From contig NZ_JALKAZ010000001.1 of the NCBI RefSeq assembly GCF_023016005.1, positions 248,001-312,000 of the forward strand: a stretch of DNA of 64,000 nt, written 5' to 3'. Made by a program: the position numbers and the translations under genes. The DNA is from Erythrobacter sp. F6033. GTDB taxonomy: Bacteria; Pseudomonadota; Alphaproteobacteria; Sphingomonadales; Sphingomonadaceae. The notes beneath the pieces are model-generated. The model saw only the letters and a list, made by a program, of their open reading frames with translations, was not told the origin of the DNA and did not search any database. Below are positions 8,955-20,615 of this stretch, piece after piece (position 1 is the first letter of the stretch; each line of letters opens with the position of its first letter).

Positions 8955-10874
8955 ATGTCGCTCAAACTGGCTGCTGCAAAGCTCTCCGCCGCCGTCGCGG
9001 GTGTCGCCCTGATCCAGGGTGGTGCCGTCCGCGTGGCCGAGCCGCTTAACACCGACGAGCCCCAGTACACGACCAATCTTGATGGTCAGCTGGTAGAGGA
9101 TAGCCGCAAAGGCGTTCCGATCGCTGAGCCGCGTTACATCAAGGGTCCTCAATATGTTGAAGGACCACGATACATTAAAGAGCCGCGCTACATCAAAACG
9201 CGCACTCGCGAATTGCCGCGCCCTGAACAACGTCGTCGCCGCATTGTCGAGCGGACGATTGAATGTCAGCCGATTGGTGCAGGTCCGGGCGTTGGCTCTG
9301 GTACACATAGTGTCGCTGGCTCCGCACCGCTGCCCGCCGGTGCGACCCGCGCATATATTGACGTAAACGAATGCCCGCCAATCCAGCAGGTTGCCTACGC
9401 ACCGGCACCGCTTCCCCCACTTCCACCGATTTCCGGTGGCGGCGGTGGCGGTGCTCCGATCGTAGTTGGCGGCGGTGGCGGCTTTGGCGGCGGCTTCGGC
9501 GGCGGTGGAGGCTTCTTCGGCGGCTTCTTCGGCGGCGGTGGTTCGTCTTCCGGTGACGTTTCTGTAGTCAGCACGACCACAACCGGCGGCTCGAGTTCGG
9601 GCGGTGAGGATGATCCCGGTGACGGCGGCAGCAGCGGCACGATCGACATTCCTTTGGATGGTGACGGCGGGATCAATATCGACATCAATATCGATAATTC
9701 GACCTCCACTACATCGTCGAGCGGCACGATCAGTTCGTCGACTTCTACAGGTGAAGTGTCCAGCTCGACCGGTCAGATTTCGAGCACGTCGACTTCGGGT
9801 GACGTATCGAGTTCAACTGGCCAAGTCTCATCGAGCACTGGCGGTATCTCGAGCACGACCTCGACCACTTCGGGCGACGTTTCCAGTTCGACAGGTGCCG
9901 TTTCTTCGAGCACTGGAACGGTCTCATCCAGCACCGGCGGCGTTTCGTCGAGCACGGGTGCAGTCTCTTCGAGCACCGGCGGTGTATCGAGCAGCTCGGG
10001 CGACGTATCGAGTTCTTCGGGCAACGTTTCGAGCAGCTCGGGTAACGTCTCAAGTTCTTCCGGCAATGTGTCGAGCTCTTCGTCGTCATCGTCGAGCTCG
10101 TCCTCAAGCAGCTCGTCTTCTTCGAGCAGCTCATCCTCGGGCGGCAACACTTCTGGTGGCAATACCTCAGGCGGTAACACGTCTGGCGGCACCAGCGGCC
10201 ATCCTGGTACAACCACATCGGGCGGAAACACCTCTGGTGGTTCGTCGGGCAGTTCGTCCTCTAGTTCATCTTCATCCTCGAGCAGCAGCTCGTCGGGTGG
10301 TTCGAGCGGTGGCAACACATCGGGCGGCAATACGTCCGGTGGCTCTTCGAGCAGTTCTTCGTCGAGCTCATCCTCGTCGTCGAGCAGCTCTTCGTCAGGC
10401 GGTAACACCTCAGGCGGTGCAACCTCTACAGGCGGTTCGTCGAGCGGCTCTTCGTCCAGCTCCAGCTCGTCATCAGGTGGTTCATCCTCCGGTGGTGCGA
10501 CATCAACTGGTGGATCGTCATCGAGCAGCAGCTCTTCGTCGTCGTCTTCCAGCTCAAGCTCGTCTTCGGGCGGCGCGACCAGCGGCGGCACCTCGGGTGA
10601 TATGACGAGCAGCACCAGCTCTTCGTCTTCATCGAGCAGCTCTTCATCGTCCAGCTCGTCTTCGGGTTCGTCGGGCAGCAGCGGTTCTTCTGGCTCGTCG
10701 TCGTCGTCTTCATCTTCGAGCTCCAGCTCATCGAGCAGCTCGTCTTCTTCGGGCGGTACGAGTGGCACAACCAGCGGCACCGAAGTTCCGGCACCGCCCA
10801 TGATGGCACTGTTCGGCCTGGCCGCAGCAGCGATCCTTGGTCGCCGTAAGTTCAAGGTGAAGAAGGACGCGTAA
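8955..10874 (+). CDS. Serine/glycine-rich PEP-CTERM surface protein
   Basis: The 639-residue protein begins with a signal-like hydrophobic segment (residues 4-22). Four short tandem units of the type P-x-Y-[IV]-[KE] follow at about 59-80, then a basic stretch, a proline patch, a glycine-rich block (about 161-196) and an acidic GDGGINIDINID segment. From about 250 to 610 it is almost only Ser, Gly, Thr and Val in patterns such as VSSSTG and SGGNTSGG, plus pure serine runs. It ends with VPAPPMMALFGLAAAAILGRRK, the PEP-CTERM form used in sphingomonads for exosortase processing. The ATG at 8955 has AAGG upstream. A role in extracellular matrix or cell surface is inferred. Confidence 0.8.
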   Translation: MSLKLAAAKLSAAVAGVALIQGGAVRVAEPLNTDEPQYTTNLDGQLVEDSRKGVPIAEPRYIKGPQYVEGPRYIKEPRYIKTRTRELPRPEQRRRRIVERTIECQPIGAGPGVGSGTHSVAGSAPLPAGATRAYIDVNECPPIQQVAYAPAPLPPLPPISGGGGGGAPIVVGGGGGFGGGFGGGGGFFGGFFGGGGSSSGDVSVVSTTTTGGSSSGGEDDPGDGGSSGTIDIPLDGDGGINIDINIDNSTSTTSSSGTISSSTSTGEVSSSTGQISSTSTSGDVSSSTGQVSSSTGGISSTTSTTSGDVSSSTGAVSSSTGTVSSSTGGVSSSTGAVSSSTGGVSSSSGDVSSSSGNVSSSSGNVSSSSGNVSSSSSSSSSSSSSSSSSSSSSSSGGNTSGGNTSGGNTSGGTSGHPGTTTSGGNTSGGSSGSSSSSSSSSSSSSSSGGSSGGNTSGGNTSGGSSSSSSSSSSSSSSSSSSGGNTSGGATSTGGSSSGSSSSSSSSSGGSSSGGATSTGGSSSSSSSSSSSSSSSSSSGGATSGGTSGDMTSSTSSSSSSSSSSSSSSSSGSSGSSGSSGSSSSSSSSSSSSSSSSSSSGGTSGTTSGTEVPAPPMMALFGLAAAAILGRRKFKVKKDA

Positions 10875-10895
10875 GCGCTAACTTCCGGCCTAACA

Positions 10896-10932
10896 AAAAG
10901 GGCGGCTTCGCAAAGTGCGGAGCCGCCCTTTT
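10896..10932. terminator. Bidirectional rho-independent terminator
   Basis: Arms AAAAGGGCGGCT (10896-10907) and AGCCGCCCTTTT (10921-10932) form a 12-bp stem that continues inward through CGCA/TGCG with a 3-nt loop. A-rich and T-rich flanks make it work in both directions. It separates the PEP-CTERM gene (ending 10874, plus strand) from the rhodanese gene (ending 10949, minus strand). Confidence 0.9.
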
Positions 10933-10948
10933 GCTTTGGCGCGCGCGA

Positions 10949-11470
10949 TCAATCCGTTTCGGCAGCGACCCAATCGACAGATGCGGTCGTCATTGTGCCC
11001 TCAAGCTCCCAGATATTCGTGTAGCCGTAGCCATACAGATTGACGAAAGTGGGAATGTTAAGCGCCAGTGTTGCCAACTTGGTTCTGATTGGGGGCACAT
11101 CGTCCACAAAGTTGTTGTTGCAATAAATCAGGATAGGGCGGCCAGCATTTTCGCCGATCACCTTGGCTAGGCTTGCGCTGGTGAAATCGGAAAACGGGAG
11201 GTTCACCGCACCTTCGAGATGGCCTGCTTTGAAAGCTTCGGCTGAGCGGGTGTCGAGCAGCAAAACGCCTTGCTCACGTGCCTTCTCGAAGAAGGCCGCG
11301 CGCTCGAGTAATCTGGATTCGCGATAGGGTTGAACCTTTTCGACCAGTTCAGCAAAGCCAGTATAGTCGATCTGTTCAGATGGATCGACAGCGGTCTGGT
11401 CTTGTGCAGAGACCGGCACCGCCAGCATGGCAGCGGCGATAATCGCAGACACATGGTGCTTCTTGAACAT
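10949..11470 (-). CDS. Exported rhodanese-domain protein
   Basis: The 173-residue protein has a signal peptide (residues 1-22, cut after VSAQ) and one rhodanese domain. Signature segments are LLLDTRSAEAFKAGHLEGAVNLPF and the active loop ILIYCNNNFVDD, which keeps the catalytic cysteine. The asparagine-rich loop differs from the basic CRxGx[RT] loop of typical sulfurtransferases, so substrate use may differ. A second rhodanese gene lies 80 bp upstream on the same strand, downstream of acnA. The start codon and its GGAGAGAG ribosome binding site lie in a perfect inverted repeat. Confidence 0.85.
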   Translation of the reverse strand: MFKKHHVSAIIAAAMLAVPVSAQDQTAVDPSEQIDYTGFAELVEKVQPYRESRLLERAAFFEKAREQGVLLLDTRSAEAFKAGHLEGAVNLPFSDFTSASLAKVIGENAGRPILIYCNNNFVDDVPPIRTKLATLALNIPTFVNLYGYGYTNIWELEGTMTTASVDWVAAETD

Positions 11471-11498
11471 ATCTCTCTCCCGTCGATTAGAGAGATAT
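11469..11498 (-). promoter_or_regulatory. Hairpin masking the rhodanese ribosome binding site
   Basis: The mRNA arms AUAUCUCUCU (11498-11489) and AGAGAGAUAU (11478-11469) are perfectly complementary over 10 bp with a 10-nt loop. The 3' arm contains the AGAGAGA ribosome binding site and the first two bases of the AUG of the rhodanese gene. Such a stem would block translation until melted or bound, as in an RNA thermometer or a protein- or ligand-controlled leader. Confidence 0.55.
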
Positions 11499-11550
11499 CA
11501 TCAGGGATGCGCTATTTCGCTGCCATGAACATGGTCATCGGAACGGCGTG

Positions 11551-12033
11551 CTATTTGCTCGCGGTCGTTGCTTCGGTCCACGCAATGTATCCGCCAGCCA
11601 AGTGGCGCACGGGCTTACCTAAGTACTCTGACAGTTTGTGGCCCGCTATCCCCGAGCGGCGACCCGAGCGGCAATAGAGCACGATTTCACGGCCAGCTGC
11701 CCTCTCGAGTAGTTCAGGCCCCGGCTCGAAATCGGCGAGTGCAATATGGCCCGCGCCGTCGATCATTCCTTCGGCGACTTCTTCCGCCGTGCGAACATCA
11801 ATGAGCCAAATATCTTCGGAAGCTCTCAATTCCTTAAGCTGTGCCACGGAAAGGTCGATGACCTGAGACTGTTCGGTGGCAGAGTCTTTTAGGGCTGCAT
11901 CGCTTTGTTTGGGTGCCGCCAGTTCAAAACCCGGCGGAACACTCGGCGTATCGCCATCCTCGCCGCCGCCGGGCGCGCAGGCGCAGAGCCCGAGCGTCAC
12001 AGCGGCAGTCAAAGGAAAGCGAAGGTCGATCAT
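11551..12033 (-). CDS. Rhodanese-domain lipoprotein
   Basis: The 160-residue protein has a short signal peptide with a lipoprotein-type cysteine (GLCAC, about residues 15-19), then a flexible acidic linker and a complete rhodanese domain. The active loop is CRSGRRSGIAG, a typical rhodanese loop with the catalytic cysteine, preceded by WLIDVRTAEEVAEGMIDGAGHI. It is probably anchored to a membrane facing the periplasm and may handle sulfane sulfur or thiosulfate. It starts 9 bp downstream of acnA and is likely in the same transcript. Confidence 0.85.
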   Translation of the reverse strand: MIDLRFPLTAAVTLGLCACAPGGGEDGDTPSVPPGFELAAPKQSDAALKDSATEQSQVIDLSVAQLKELRASEDIWLIDVRTAEEVAEGMIDGAGHIALADFEPGPELLERAAGREIVLYCRSGRRSGIAGHKLSEYLGKPVRHLAGGYIAWTEATTASK

Positions 12034-12042
12034 CCAGCGCCC

Positions 12043-14715
<2,673 letters not shown>

Positions 14716-14884
14716 CGGGAAATCCCATCCTTGTTTGCTGTCCCGCAGCGTGGAGGTCACTGCGGGTGGAGGTGTCTTGAATCGCGCTCGATTCAGACCG
14801 TTAAATCTGTGATCAGCACCTGCTAGTTTGAGTGCGCCTCGTCAAGGGTTTGCCCTCTGTTGCGAGTCGCTTTCGAGTACAGAT

Positions 14885-15787
14885 TTAGGACGCCGTAGCG
14901 GCAATGCGCTCGCGCGGCTTGCGTGTGGCAATCCAGCAGCCTGTCACAATCAGAGCTGTACCTGCAATCGTCGGTACTGTCACAGGCTCGCGAAAGAATG
15001 CCCAACCAAACAGGCTGGCCCACAGAAAGCCTGTGTATTCGATAGGTACCAAAGCCTGAGCCTCGGCCCGCGCATAGGCCCAAGCGATGGCCATCGCGCC
15101 CACAACTGTCAGCGCTCCGGCCGCAGCAATCGCCCAAAGCGCGTCCATCTGCGGCGTGGTGCCGAGCAGCGGCGCAAACAAAAGCAGCACCAACCCGCCA
15201 ACGCCGCTATGAAATGTTGCGACTTCAACTGGCCCCGCGACCTGGCTTTGTTTGCGGATCACCACAAAATTGTAGGCGTAAAGGAGGGCCGAAAATATGA
15301 GAGCACCGAGCCCCAACATTACATCATCGGTCATCTCGCCCCGCCCAAGCCGTCCTCCGACAATCACCAAGGTCCCGATAAAGCCCAAAATGCTGGCGAA
15401 AATTGCTTTGGGTTGGATTTCTTCGCCGAGCAGTACGCGGGCAAAATAGAGCGCGATTAGCGGCGCGATAAAGCTGATCGCAATGGCTTCGGCGAGCGGC
15501 AGCTTGGTCAGCGCATAGAAGAAGCTCAGCGCCATGATGGCGGAAATGATGCCGCGCTCAACGTGCAATTTCATCACATCGCGGCTCGGCCAGCCTTTGC
15601 GCTGTGCAAGAAAGAAGGGCGCGATGATCGCTGCACCGAACAACGAACGCAGGACAGTCGCCGTGTACGTGCCTGTCGCCAGAGCGGCTTCTTTCATAAA
15701 TGCGTCCATCAACGACAGAAAGCCGACGCCCGCCGCCGCAGCGATAAACGGTAGCAATCGCGAAAGGGGACTGGGCGAGGACGACAT
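14885..15787 (-). CDS. EamA/DMT-family transporter
   Basis: The 300-residue protein has about ten hydrophobic segments arranged as two EamA repeats (about residues 10-145 and 155-290), typical of the drug/metabolite transporter superfamily. Signatures include LRSLFGAAIIAPFF, FFYALTKLPLAEAIAISFIAPL and, in the second repeat, IEYTGFLWASLFGWAFFREPVT. The family exports metabolites such as amino acids; the cargo here is unknown. It stands alone, 170 bp upstream of the acnA start region and on the same strand. Confidence 0.88.
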   Translation of the reverse strand: MSSSPSPLSRLLPFIAAAAGVGFLSLMDAFMKEAALATGTYTATVLRSLFGAAIIAPFFLAQRKGWPSRDVMKLHVERGIISAIMALSFFYALTKLPLAEAIAISFIAPLIALYFARVLLGEEIQPKAIFASILGFIGTLVIVGGRLGRGEMTDDVMLGLGALIFSALLYAYNFVVIRKQSQVAGPVEVATFHSGVGGLVLLLFAPLLGTTPQMDALWAIAAAGALTVVGAMAIAWAYARAEAQALVPIEYTGFLWASLFGWAFFREPVTVPTIAGTALIVTGCWIATRKPRERIAATAS

Positions 15788-15964
15788 AACTTCGCGCCTT
15801 TAGGCAGTCTTCGCCCTCGCGTCACGCTGCTGCGACGAAAAAGCCTTGTAAATTCATCAGTCAGAAAGCCATGCTGGTTGATACGAGCACAAAAGCAGGG
15901 GTATAGTTACCATACAATTCGGTGCAGTCGTGTTTGGCGGCAATTTGGGACAATAGAGGCATTC

Positions 15965-17329
15965 ATGGTCAAATTTTTTGGCAAATTTGCGAGCGGAATC
16001 GCGGCAGTGGCATTGGTTTCGAGCGGCGCTTTCGCGCAGGATCAGGAGCCAACAGAGGCTCCAGCCGAAACCGAAACGAGTTTCGATGAAGCATTTCCCC
16101 AAATGGTTTCGGGCGAAGTGGTTCAGGGCGGGCTCGATGCTCCCGGCCCGCTGGTTCAACAGTGGGATCTGGATGCTGTTGCAGACCTGATCGGCTTTAT
16201 AGAAGGGATCGCCGCCGAAGGGCTCGATCCGCGCGATTATGATCTGCAAGCGCTCAAAGTGTCGATGCGCGGCGGACCATCCGAAGAGTTGAGCGAGATT
16301 GCCTCAAAGAATTTCGTCTGGTTGGTCGAGGATTTGCGCGATGGTCGCACACCGATGGATGCGCGCAAGCAGTGGTTTGTGGTTGATCCGGACCGCGACA
16401 CCAACCGCACCGGCGACTTGCTGACTGAAGCATTGGCGACCGGCGATGTCACCGGCACTCTAACGCAATTGAACCCTGCGCATCCCGATTATGCACGCCT
16501 TAAAGAAGAGCTTGCCAACACGCCGGAAACAGAGACGAAGAAACGCAAACTGATCCGTGCGAATATGGATCGCTGGCGCTGGCTGGGCCGCGATCTGGGT
16601 AAGAAATATCTGATCACCAATGTGCCGGAATATCAGCTCCGCCTAACAGTGGGTGACAAGATTATCTCCACCTACCGCACAGTTGTGGGCAAGCCGGGTC
16701 GCACCGCGACCCCGCAATTGGCTGAAATGGTGTCAGGCGTAGTCTTCAATCCCACATGGACTGTTCCGCAGAGCATTGTGAAAGGCGAGGGGTTGGGCCA
16801 GCGCGTGCTAAACAACCCCGCTTGGGCACGGTCCAAGGGGTATAAAGCAACCAAAGGCGCGAATGGCTGGATCACAGTGGTGCAACAGCCCGGGCCGACC
16901 AATTCGCTAGGCCGGATGAAGCTGGAAATGCCGAATCCGCATGCGATTTTCTTCCACGACACGCCGTCGCGGCATTTGTTCGCGAATGACAATCGCGCTC
17001 TCTCGCATGGTTGCATCCGCACAGAGCGTGCGCTGGAGCTGGCGATCACGATGGCCATTCTCGGCAAAGGTGCGAGCAAGGACGAAGCGGTCGAAATCGC
17101 AACGTCCGGCAAATACACCAAGGTGATGATCAAGGATAAGCTGCCCGCCTACATCACCTATTTCACAATGGCATCCGACATCAATGGCGAGATGCAGACC
17201 TTCAAAGACATCTATGGCCGCGACGCGCCGGTTCTGGCGAGCTTGGACAAACCACGCGAAGGCAATCGCAGCAATGTGATCGATGATGAAATCATCGTGA
17301 TTGAGGACGATCCGCGCGTCGGGGGTTAG
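15965..17329 (+). CDS. L,D-transpeptidase (YcbB-like, YkuD domain)
   Basis: A periplasmic enzyme forming 3-3 peptidoglycan cross-links or attaching proteins to the wall. The ATG at 15965 gives a signal peptide (residues 1-24, cut after AFAQ) and 454 residues. The N-terminal scaffold region contains GLDPRDYDLQAL, as in YcbB-type proteins. The YkuD catalytic domain occupies about 190-380, with HDTPSRHLFANDNRALSHGCIR; the histidine and the cysteine of SHGCIR (near residue 348) are the catalytic pair. The C-terminus is acidic. It converges with a membrane-protein gene, overlapping by 4 nt. Confidence 0.92.
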   Translation: MVKFFGKFASGIAAVALVSSGAFAQDQEPTEAPAETETSFDEAFPQMVSGEVVQGGLDAPGPLVQQWDLDAVADLIGFIEGIAAEGLDPRDYDLQALKVSMRGGPSEELSEIASKNFVWLVEDLRDGRTPMDARKQWFVVDPDRDTNRTGDLLTEALATGDVTGTLTQLNPAHPDYARLKEELANTPETETKKRKLIRANMDRWRWLGRDLGKKYLITNVPEYQLRLTVGDKIISTYRTVVGKPGRTATPQLAEMVSGVVFNPTWTVPQSIVKGEGLGQRVLNNPAWARSKGYKATKGANGWITVVQQPGPTNSLGRMKLEMPNPHAIFFHDTPSRHLFANDNRALSHGCIRTERALELAITMAILGKGASKDEAVEIATSGKYTKVMIKDKLPAYITYFTMASDINGEMQTFKDIYGRDAPVLASLDKPREGNRSNVIDDEIIVIEDDPRVGG

Positions 17330-17823
17330 GACCAGCGGCTAAAATGGCGCGCACTGATGACAGCTTTCCGGTAGAGTAGGCCCGCTGGGATTGCATATGC
17401 CAGCGCGAAACCGATCAGCCCCCATTTGTCGCGCGGCTCCCAATGCTCAAAATCGCCAGCTAGCAAGGAAGCTGCCACGTAGCTGGTCGCGATTGCCGCC
17501 AGCACTGAAATTACGGCTGCGGCAGGCGTTTCAATACGCGGACCCAGCAACGCGGCAATCGGCATGCCAACCAATGCGATATAGAACGCACAAAAAAACG
17601 TGCCTACGATGGTCCCCAACCCCACAAAGACCAGGAAGCCAAATAGTAGGCCGAGTAATGAGTCTGCAGTGAAATCCAGACTTGAAGAAAGTTCACCAAA
17701 GAAAACTCCGGCGAATGCGCACGTCGAACCGATCGCAGCGGCCAGACCGCTGGCGGGTAGCACCGCACTGACTGCGGAGCCTGCATTCAATTCAAACCCG
17801 GCGTGATCCGGACGATAGCTCAC
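17326..17823 (-). CDS. Hypothetical four-helix membrane protein
   Basis: A 165-residue protein with four hydrophobic segments (about 24-45, 57-85, 98-122 and 135-150) and no recognised domain. The start is GTG at 17823, only 3 bp after the stop of the upstream YkuD_2 gene, so the two are probably translated from one message. Its partner makes peptidoglycan changes, which suggests an envelope role, but this is context only. Its stop overlaps that of the convergent L,D-transpeptidase gene. Confidence 0.7.
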   Translation of the reverse strand: MSYRPDHAGFELNAGSAVSAVLPASGLAAAIGSTCAFAGVFFGELSSSLDFTADSLLGLLFGFLVFVGLGTIVGTFFCAFYIALVGMPIAALLGPRIETPAAAVISVLAAIATSYVAASLLAGDFEHWEPRDKWGLIGFALAYAIPAGLLYRKAVISARHFSRWS

Positions 17824-17826
17824 GCT

Positions 17827-18507
17827 TCAAAACGTTCCTGGCGCATATCGCTGAACCGCATTCGGCTCTTCCGGCTGCAGCGTTTTAAGCGAGCCGTCCG
17901 ACCAGCCGAGACTGTCGGCATAAAGCAAGCGCCCGCCTGACAGGTTCAGCAGCGCAATGCGGAATTGCTCTTCGCCTAGCGCAAAGCATCCGTTCGATCG
18001 TCCCAGTCTACCCCAGCGGCTTATGTGCGAAGGCTCTGCATATTTGGCGCGGTGCATCACGATGTAGCGGCGAAGGGCGGCATCGTTGGTGGAGTCGAGC
18101 CCGCCCAAACGCACCGATGTCCCATAGCGCCCGACATACCATTCCCACGTGATATAGGCGCCTTTGCTTGTCGCGTTGGAACCTTCGACGTTGGAATAAT
18201 TGTTGAGCCAGCCATCATGCTCCGGATCGGAGCCGGTGCCGTGGCTGACATGAAAGCTCTGCACTTCCTCGCGGTCCAGATTGACGAAGTGAAAGCGCTT
18301 TTCGGCGGAGTGCACTCCAAAATCGGCAATGCCGACGATATCTTTTTTCCAGATCACGTCGCCCGCGCGGTCAAGCTCGCGTTTGGCCAGAGCAAACAGC
18401 TTGCGATTGCGCTCGCTCCCTGCGCGCGGCGCAGCCGCGATTGTTGCAGGAAGTGTTGCTGCGGCACCTGCGACGATGCCAGTCTTTAGAAGATCACGCC
18501 GGTTCAT
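17827..18507 (-). CDS. Murein L,D-transpeptidase catalytic domain protein (YkuD_2 type)
   Basis: The 226-residue protein begins MNRRDLLKTG, a twin-arginine-like signal, and is exported. The body matches the YkuD_2 family: FGVHSAEKRFHFVNL, VSHGTGSDPEHDG, IVMHRAKYAEPSH and the catalytic RSNGCFALGEEQF with its cysteine near residue 172. Such proteins act on peptidoglycan in the periplasm. A membrane protein follows 3 bp downstream. A different L,D-transpeptidase is encoded on the opposite strand next door, so this is a small cell-wall cluster. Confidence 0.88.
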   Translation of the reverse strand: MNRRDLLKTGIVAGAAATLPATIAAAPRAGSERNRKLFALAKRELDRAGDVIWKKDIVGIADFGVHSAEKRFHFVNLDREEVQSFHVSHGTGSDPEHDGWLNNYSNVEGSNATSKGAYITWEWYVGRYGTSVRLGGLDSTNDAALRRYIVMHRAKYAEPSHISRWGRLGRSNGCFALGEEQFRIALLNLSGGRLLYADSLGWSDGSLKTLQPEEPNAVQRYAPGTF

Positions 18508-18565
18508 ATCGCTGATACTACTAGCTCAATTCTATCGTTCCCGTGAATAGGCAATCGCACGTCTT

Positions 18566-20014
18566 TTACGTGGCCTCGTGGATTGCCTTCGCTGCCATGC
18601 CAAGCTTGATAACACCCGGCATATTGGCCTGAATTTTCGGACCGACTTTGCTGAGCTCCGCAAGCCGCGGATCATTGTTCGCGATCATCTCTGCAACAGC
18701 AGGGCCCGTGGGGTGAAGGCGGCTTCTGGCGTTAAAGGCATTGGTCTTTTCGTTGTTTGAAAGGATCGCCGTGCTCATCAGATTGGCCATCACCGCGTAG
18801 GGATACGTATCTGTCGTATCGGTCAACGGTGCGGGCGGGCATAGAGCGTTTCTTTCATCGTCGGTTTCAAAATTCGCCTCTAAAAACGCGCCGAGGGCCG
18901 CGCTGTATGGCACAAACGGCGCCTGCACCAATTGCAGCGTAATCGTGTCACCATCGAAGAATTTGCGCGTTTTGTCGCGCGCCTCGAATGGCACTGCGCT
19001 GGCTGTGCAGTCGATGAAGAGGGTATTGGCGGGGACTTCAACGGCTTCATCGCCAAAGTGCATCGCGCCGTCTTCGATCTTGCTTACGCGACCTTGGCGA
19101 TAGACTGTTTTGATTGACCGAAGCAGATCGACCTCGGCTTCGGACATGACCGCGAAATGGAACATTTTCGGCGTCACGCTCTCATCGATCCGCAGCATCG
19201 TTCCGCGCTTACCCAGCTCGGCGAACATCTCATCGCCGGTTTCCGATGCAGCGGCTGCTTCTACCAGATCGCTTTGGAATTCGATCAGGCCTTCGATCCC
19301 GTGCTTGGCCGGTTGCAGCAATTTGCGGTTGAACATCCAACTATCGCGCGGGCGGACCCAGCCGATTTTGTCAGGGGACACACCGGCCTCTAACAGCCAC
19401 ACAGCGGTGTCCATTGCGGTCTTGCCGCCGCCAATTACGATGTAGTTCTCTGGCAGATTGCCGATGTCTTTCCAAAGTCCGGGGAGGTCGCCCGGAATCG
19501 CGAAACGAGCGCTTTCCGCAATCTCATATGCTGGAGTGTGAGTAGAAGGGACCGAGGTTTTGAAAAATGTTCCATCGACCAGCTTGCGTCGGACTTCGAT
19601 GACTTGATTTTCGCCGGACAGGATACCTTTGACAGTATGCTGCGAGCCTTCTCTGCCGTGATACTCGGTCAGCGGATGATAGGAAACGCGCCCGCTCGGG
19701 ATCATGCGTTCGCTCATTAGCTTGCTGTAATAGGACAGAATTTCAGCATGTTTGGCGAGCGGGTACATGCCAGCATTATGGCCGTGTTCATCAACGCGGT
19801 CTGGGCACATTTCTCTTGAATTCACGCCGTACGTCGCGCTGGGCTGGTGCAAGGCAACAAAGGGATAGGCATCATTCCAATGGCCGCCGGGCCGGGCGTG
19901 CTTATCGACGATTGTGATGTGACAATCGGGGTCTTCGTCGAGCAGAGTGTCCGCAAATGCGAGGCCGACTGCCCCAGCGCCGATGATCAAGTAATCGGTT
20001 TCAAAATCGGCCAT
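18566..20014 (-). CDS. FAD/NAD(P)-binding oxidoreductase
   Basis: A 482-residue flavoprotein. Residues 8-36 form a Rossmann FAD site (LIIGAGAVGLAFADTLL ... VDKHARPGGHW). A second dinucleotide site is VIGGGKTAMDTAVWLLEAG near 195. The GGHW segment followed by an ATYGVNS region is like flavin monooxygenase or NAD(P)-binding proteins of unknown substrate. There is no signal peptide, so it is cytoplasmic. It is a single gene with 58 bp to the upstream YkuD_2 gene; its substrate cannot be inferred. Confidence 0.82.
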   Translation of the reverse strand: MADFETDYLIIGAGAVGLAFADTLLDEDPDCHITIVDKHARPGGHWNDAYPFVALHQPSATYGVNSREMCPDRVDEHGHNAGMYPLAKHAEILSYYSKLMSERMIPSGRVSYHPLTEYHGREGSQHTVKGILSGENQVIEVRRKLVDGTFFKTSVPSTHTPAYEIAESARFAIPGDLPGLWKDIGNLPENYIVIGGGKTAMDTAVWLLEAGVSPDKIGWVRPRDSWMFNRKLLQPAKHGIEGLIEFQSDLVEAAAASETGDEMFAELGKRGTMLRIDESVTPKMFHFAVMSEAEVDLLRSIKTVYRQGRVSKIEDGAMHFGDEAVEVPANTLFIDCTASAVPFEARDKTRKFFDGDTITLQLVQAPFVPYSAALGAFLEANFETDDERNALCPPAPLTDTTDTYPYAVMANLMSTAILSNNEKTNAFNARSRLHPTGPAVAEMIANNDPRLAELSKVGPKIQANMPGVIKLGMAAKAIHEAT

Positions 20015-20102
20015 AAAGAGAATATCCTTGCTCGCGTGGGTTCACCAAGAGTCCATGCCTGTCATGCAACGAAAAGTGAAGCAAAACAGAGGGGGCTGAA
20101 CG

Positions 20103-20615
20103 ATGCGATCAACGATACGAATGGCAAAAGGGCTTGGACTGCTAACGGCTTTGGCGTTGCCAATTTCGTCGGGTATGGCCGAAGATGACCACGCCGAAAA
20201 GGCTCTCCCCAAGCCGACAATTGTAAGCAGTCATACAGATGCCTCACGTCTTGAAACGGTGCAGGGGATCACCTTGCAATGGATTGATTGGGATACGCGC
20301 GGCGATGTCACGATCATCAATTCGGTCGATGGCGTTTGGCGTTTGCTTGGCGAACAGAAAAGCGGGCAGGATGTTGGCCTCGTTATCGACGGCGTGATCA
20401 CCGAGATAGGCGCGGACTATTTCCTATTTGATGGCCAGATCACAATCGCAAACACGCCCGATCCAGGGCGCAGGTGCTCTCAAGACAAACTGTGGCGGTT
20501 TGAGGTGACCCAAAATCGCACTTACTATCGTCTGCGCGAATTTGAATGGTGCGATTATCTGACCGACTACATCGACATCTATTTCGCGCCGAGCCTTGCA
20601 GGTAAGGGCGAATAG
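20103..20615 (+). CDS. Hypothetical secreted protein
   Basis: A 170-residue protein with a signal peptide (about residues 8-26, cut after GMA). The mature part is tryptophan- and aromatic-rich (LQWIDWD, LWRFEV, YYRLREFEWCDYL) and has two cysteines that could pair. I recognise no family, although its layout resembles small periplasmic beta proteins. It is divergent from the flavoprotein gene, and its last 37 bp overlap the end of the histone-deacetylase-like gene on the other strand. Confidence 0.65.
   Translation: MRSTIRMAKGLGLLTALALPISSGMAEDDHAEKALPKPTIVSSHTDASRLETVQGITLQWIDWDTRGDVTIINSVDGVWRLLGEQKSGQDVGLVIDGVITEIGADYFLFDGQITIANTPDPGRRCSQDKLWRFEVTQNRTYYRLREFEWCDYLTDYIDIYFAPSLAGKGE

Noticed and set aside
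9773..10855. A 360-codon open frame on the minus strand opposite the serine-rich gene, rich in Glu, Asp and Leu
   Set aside because: Serine and glycine codons produce no stop codons on the complementary strand, so open frames arise in several frames here. No ribosome site or family resemblance supports it.
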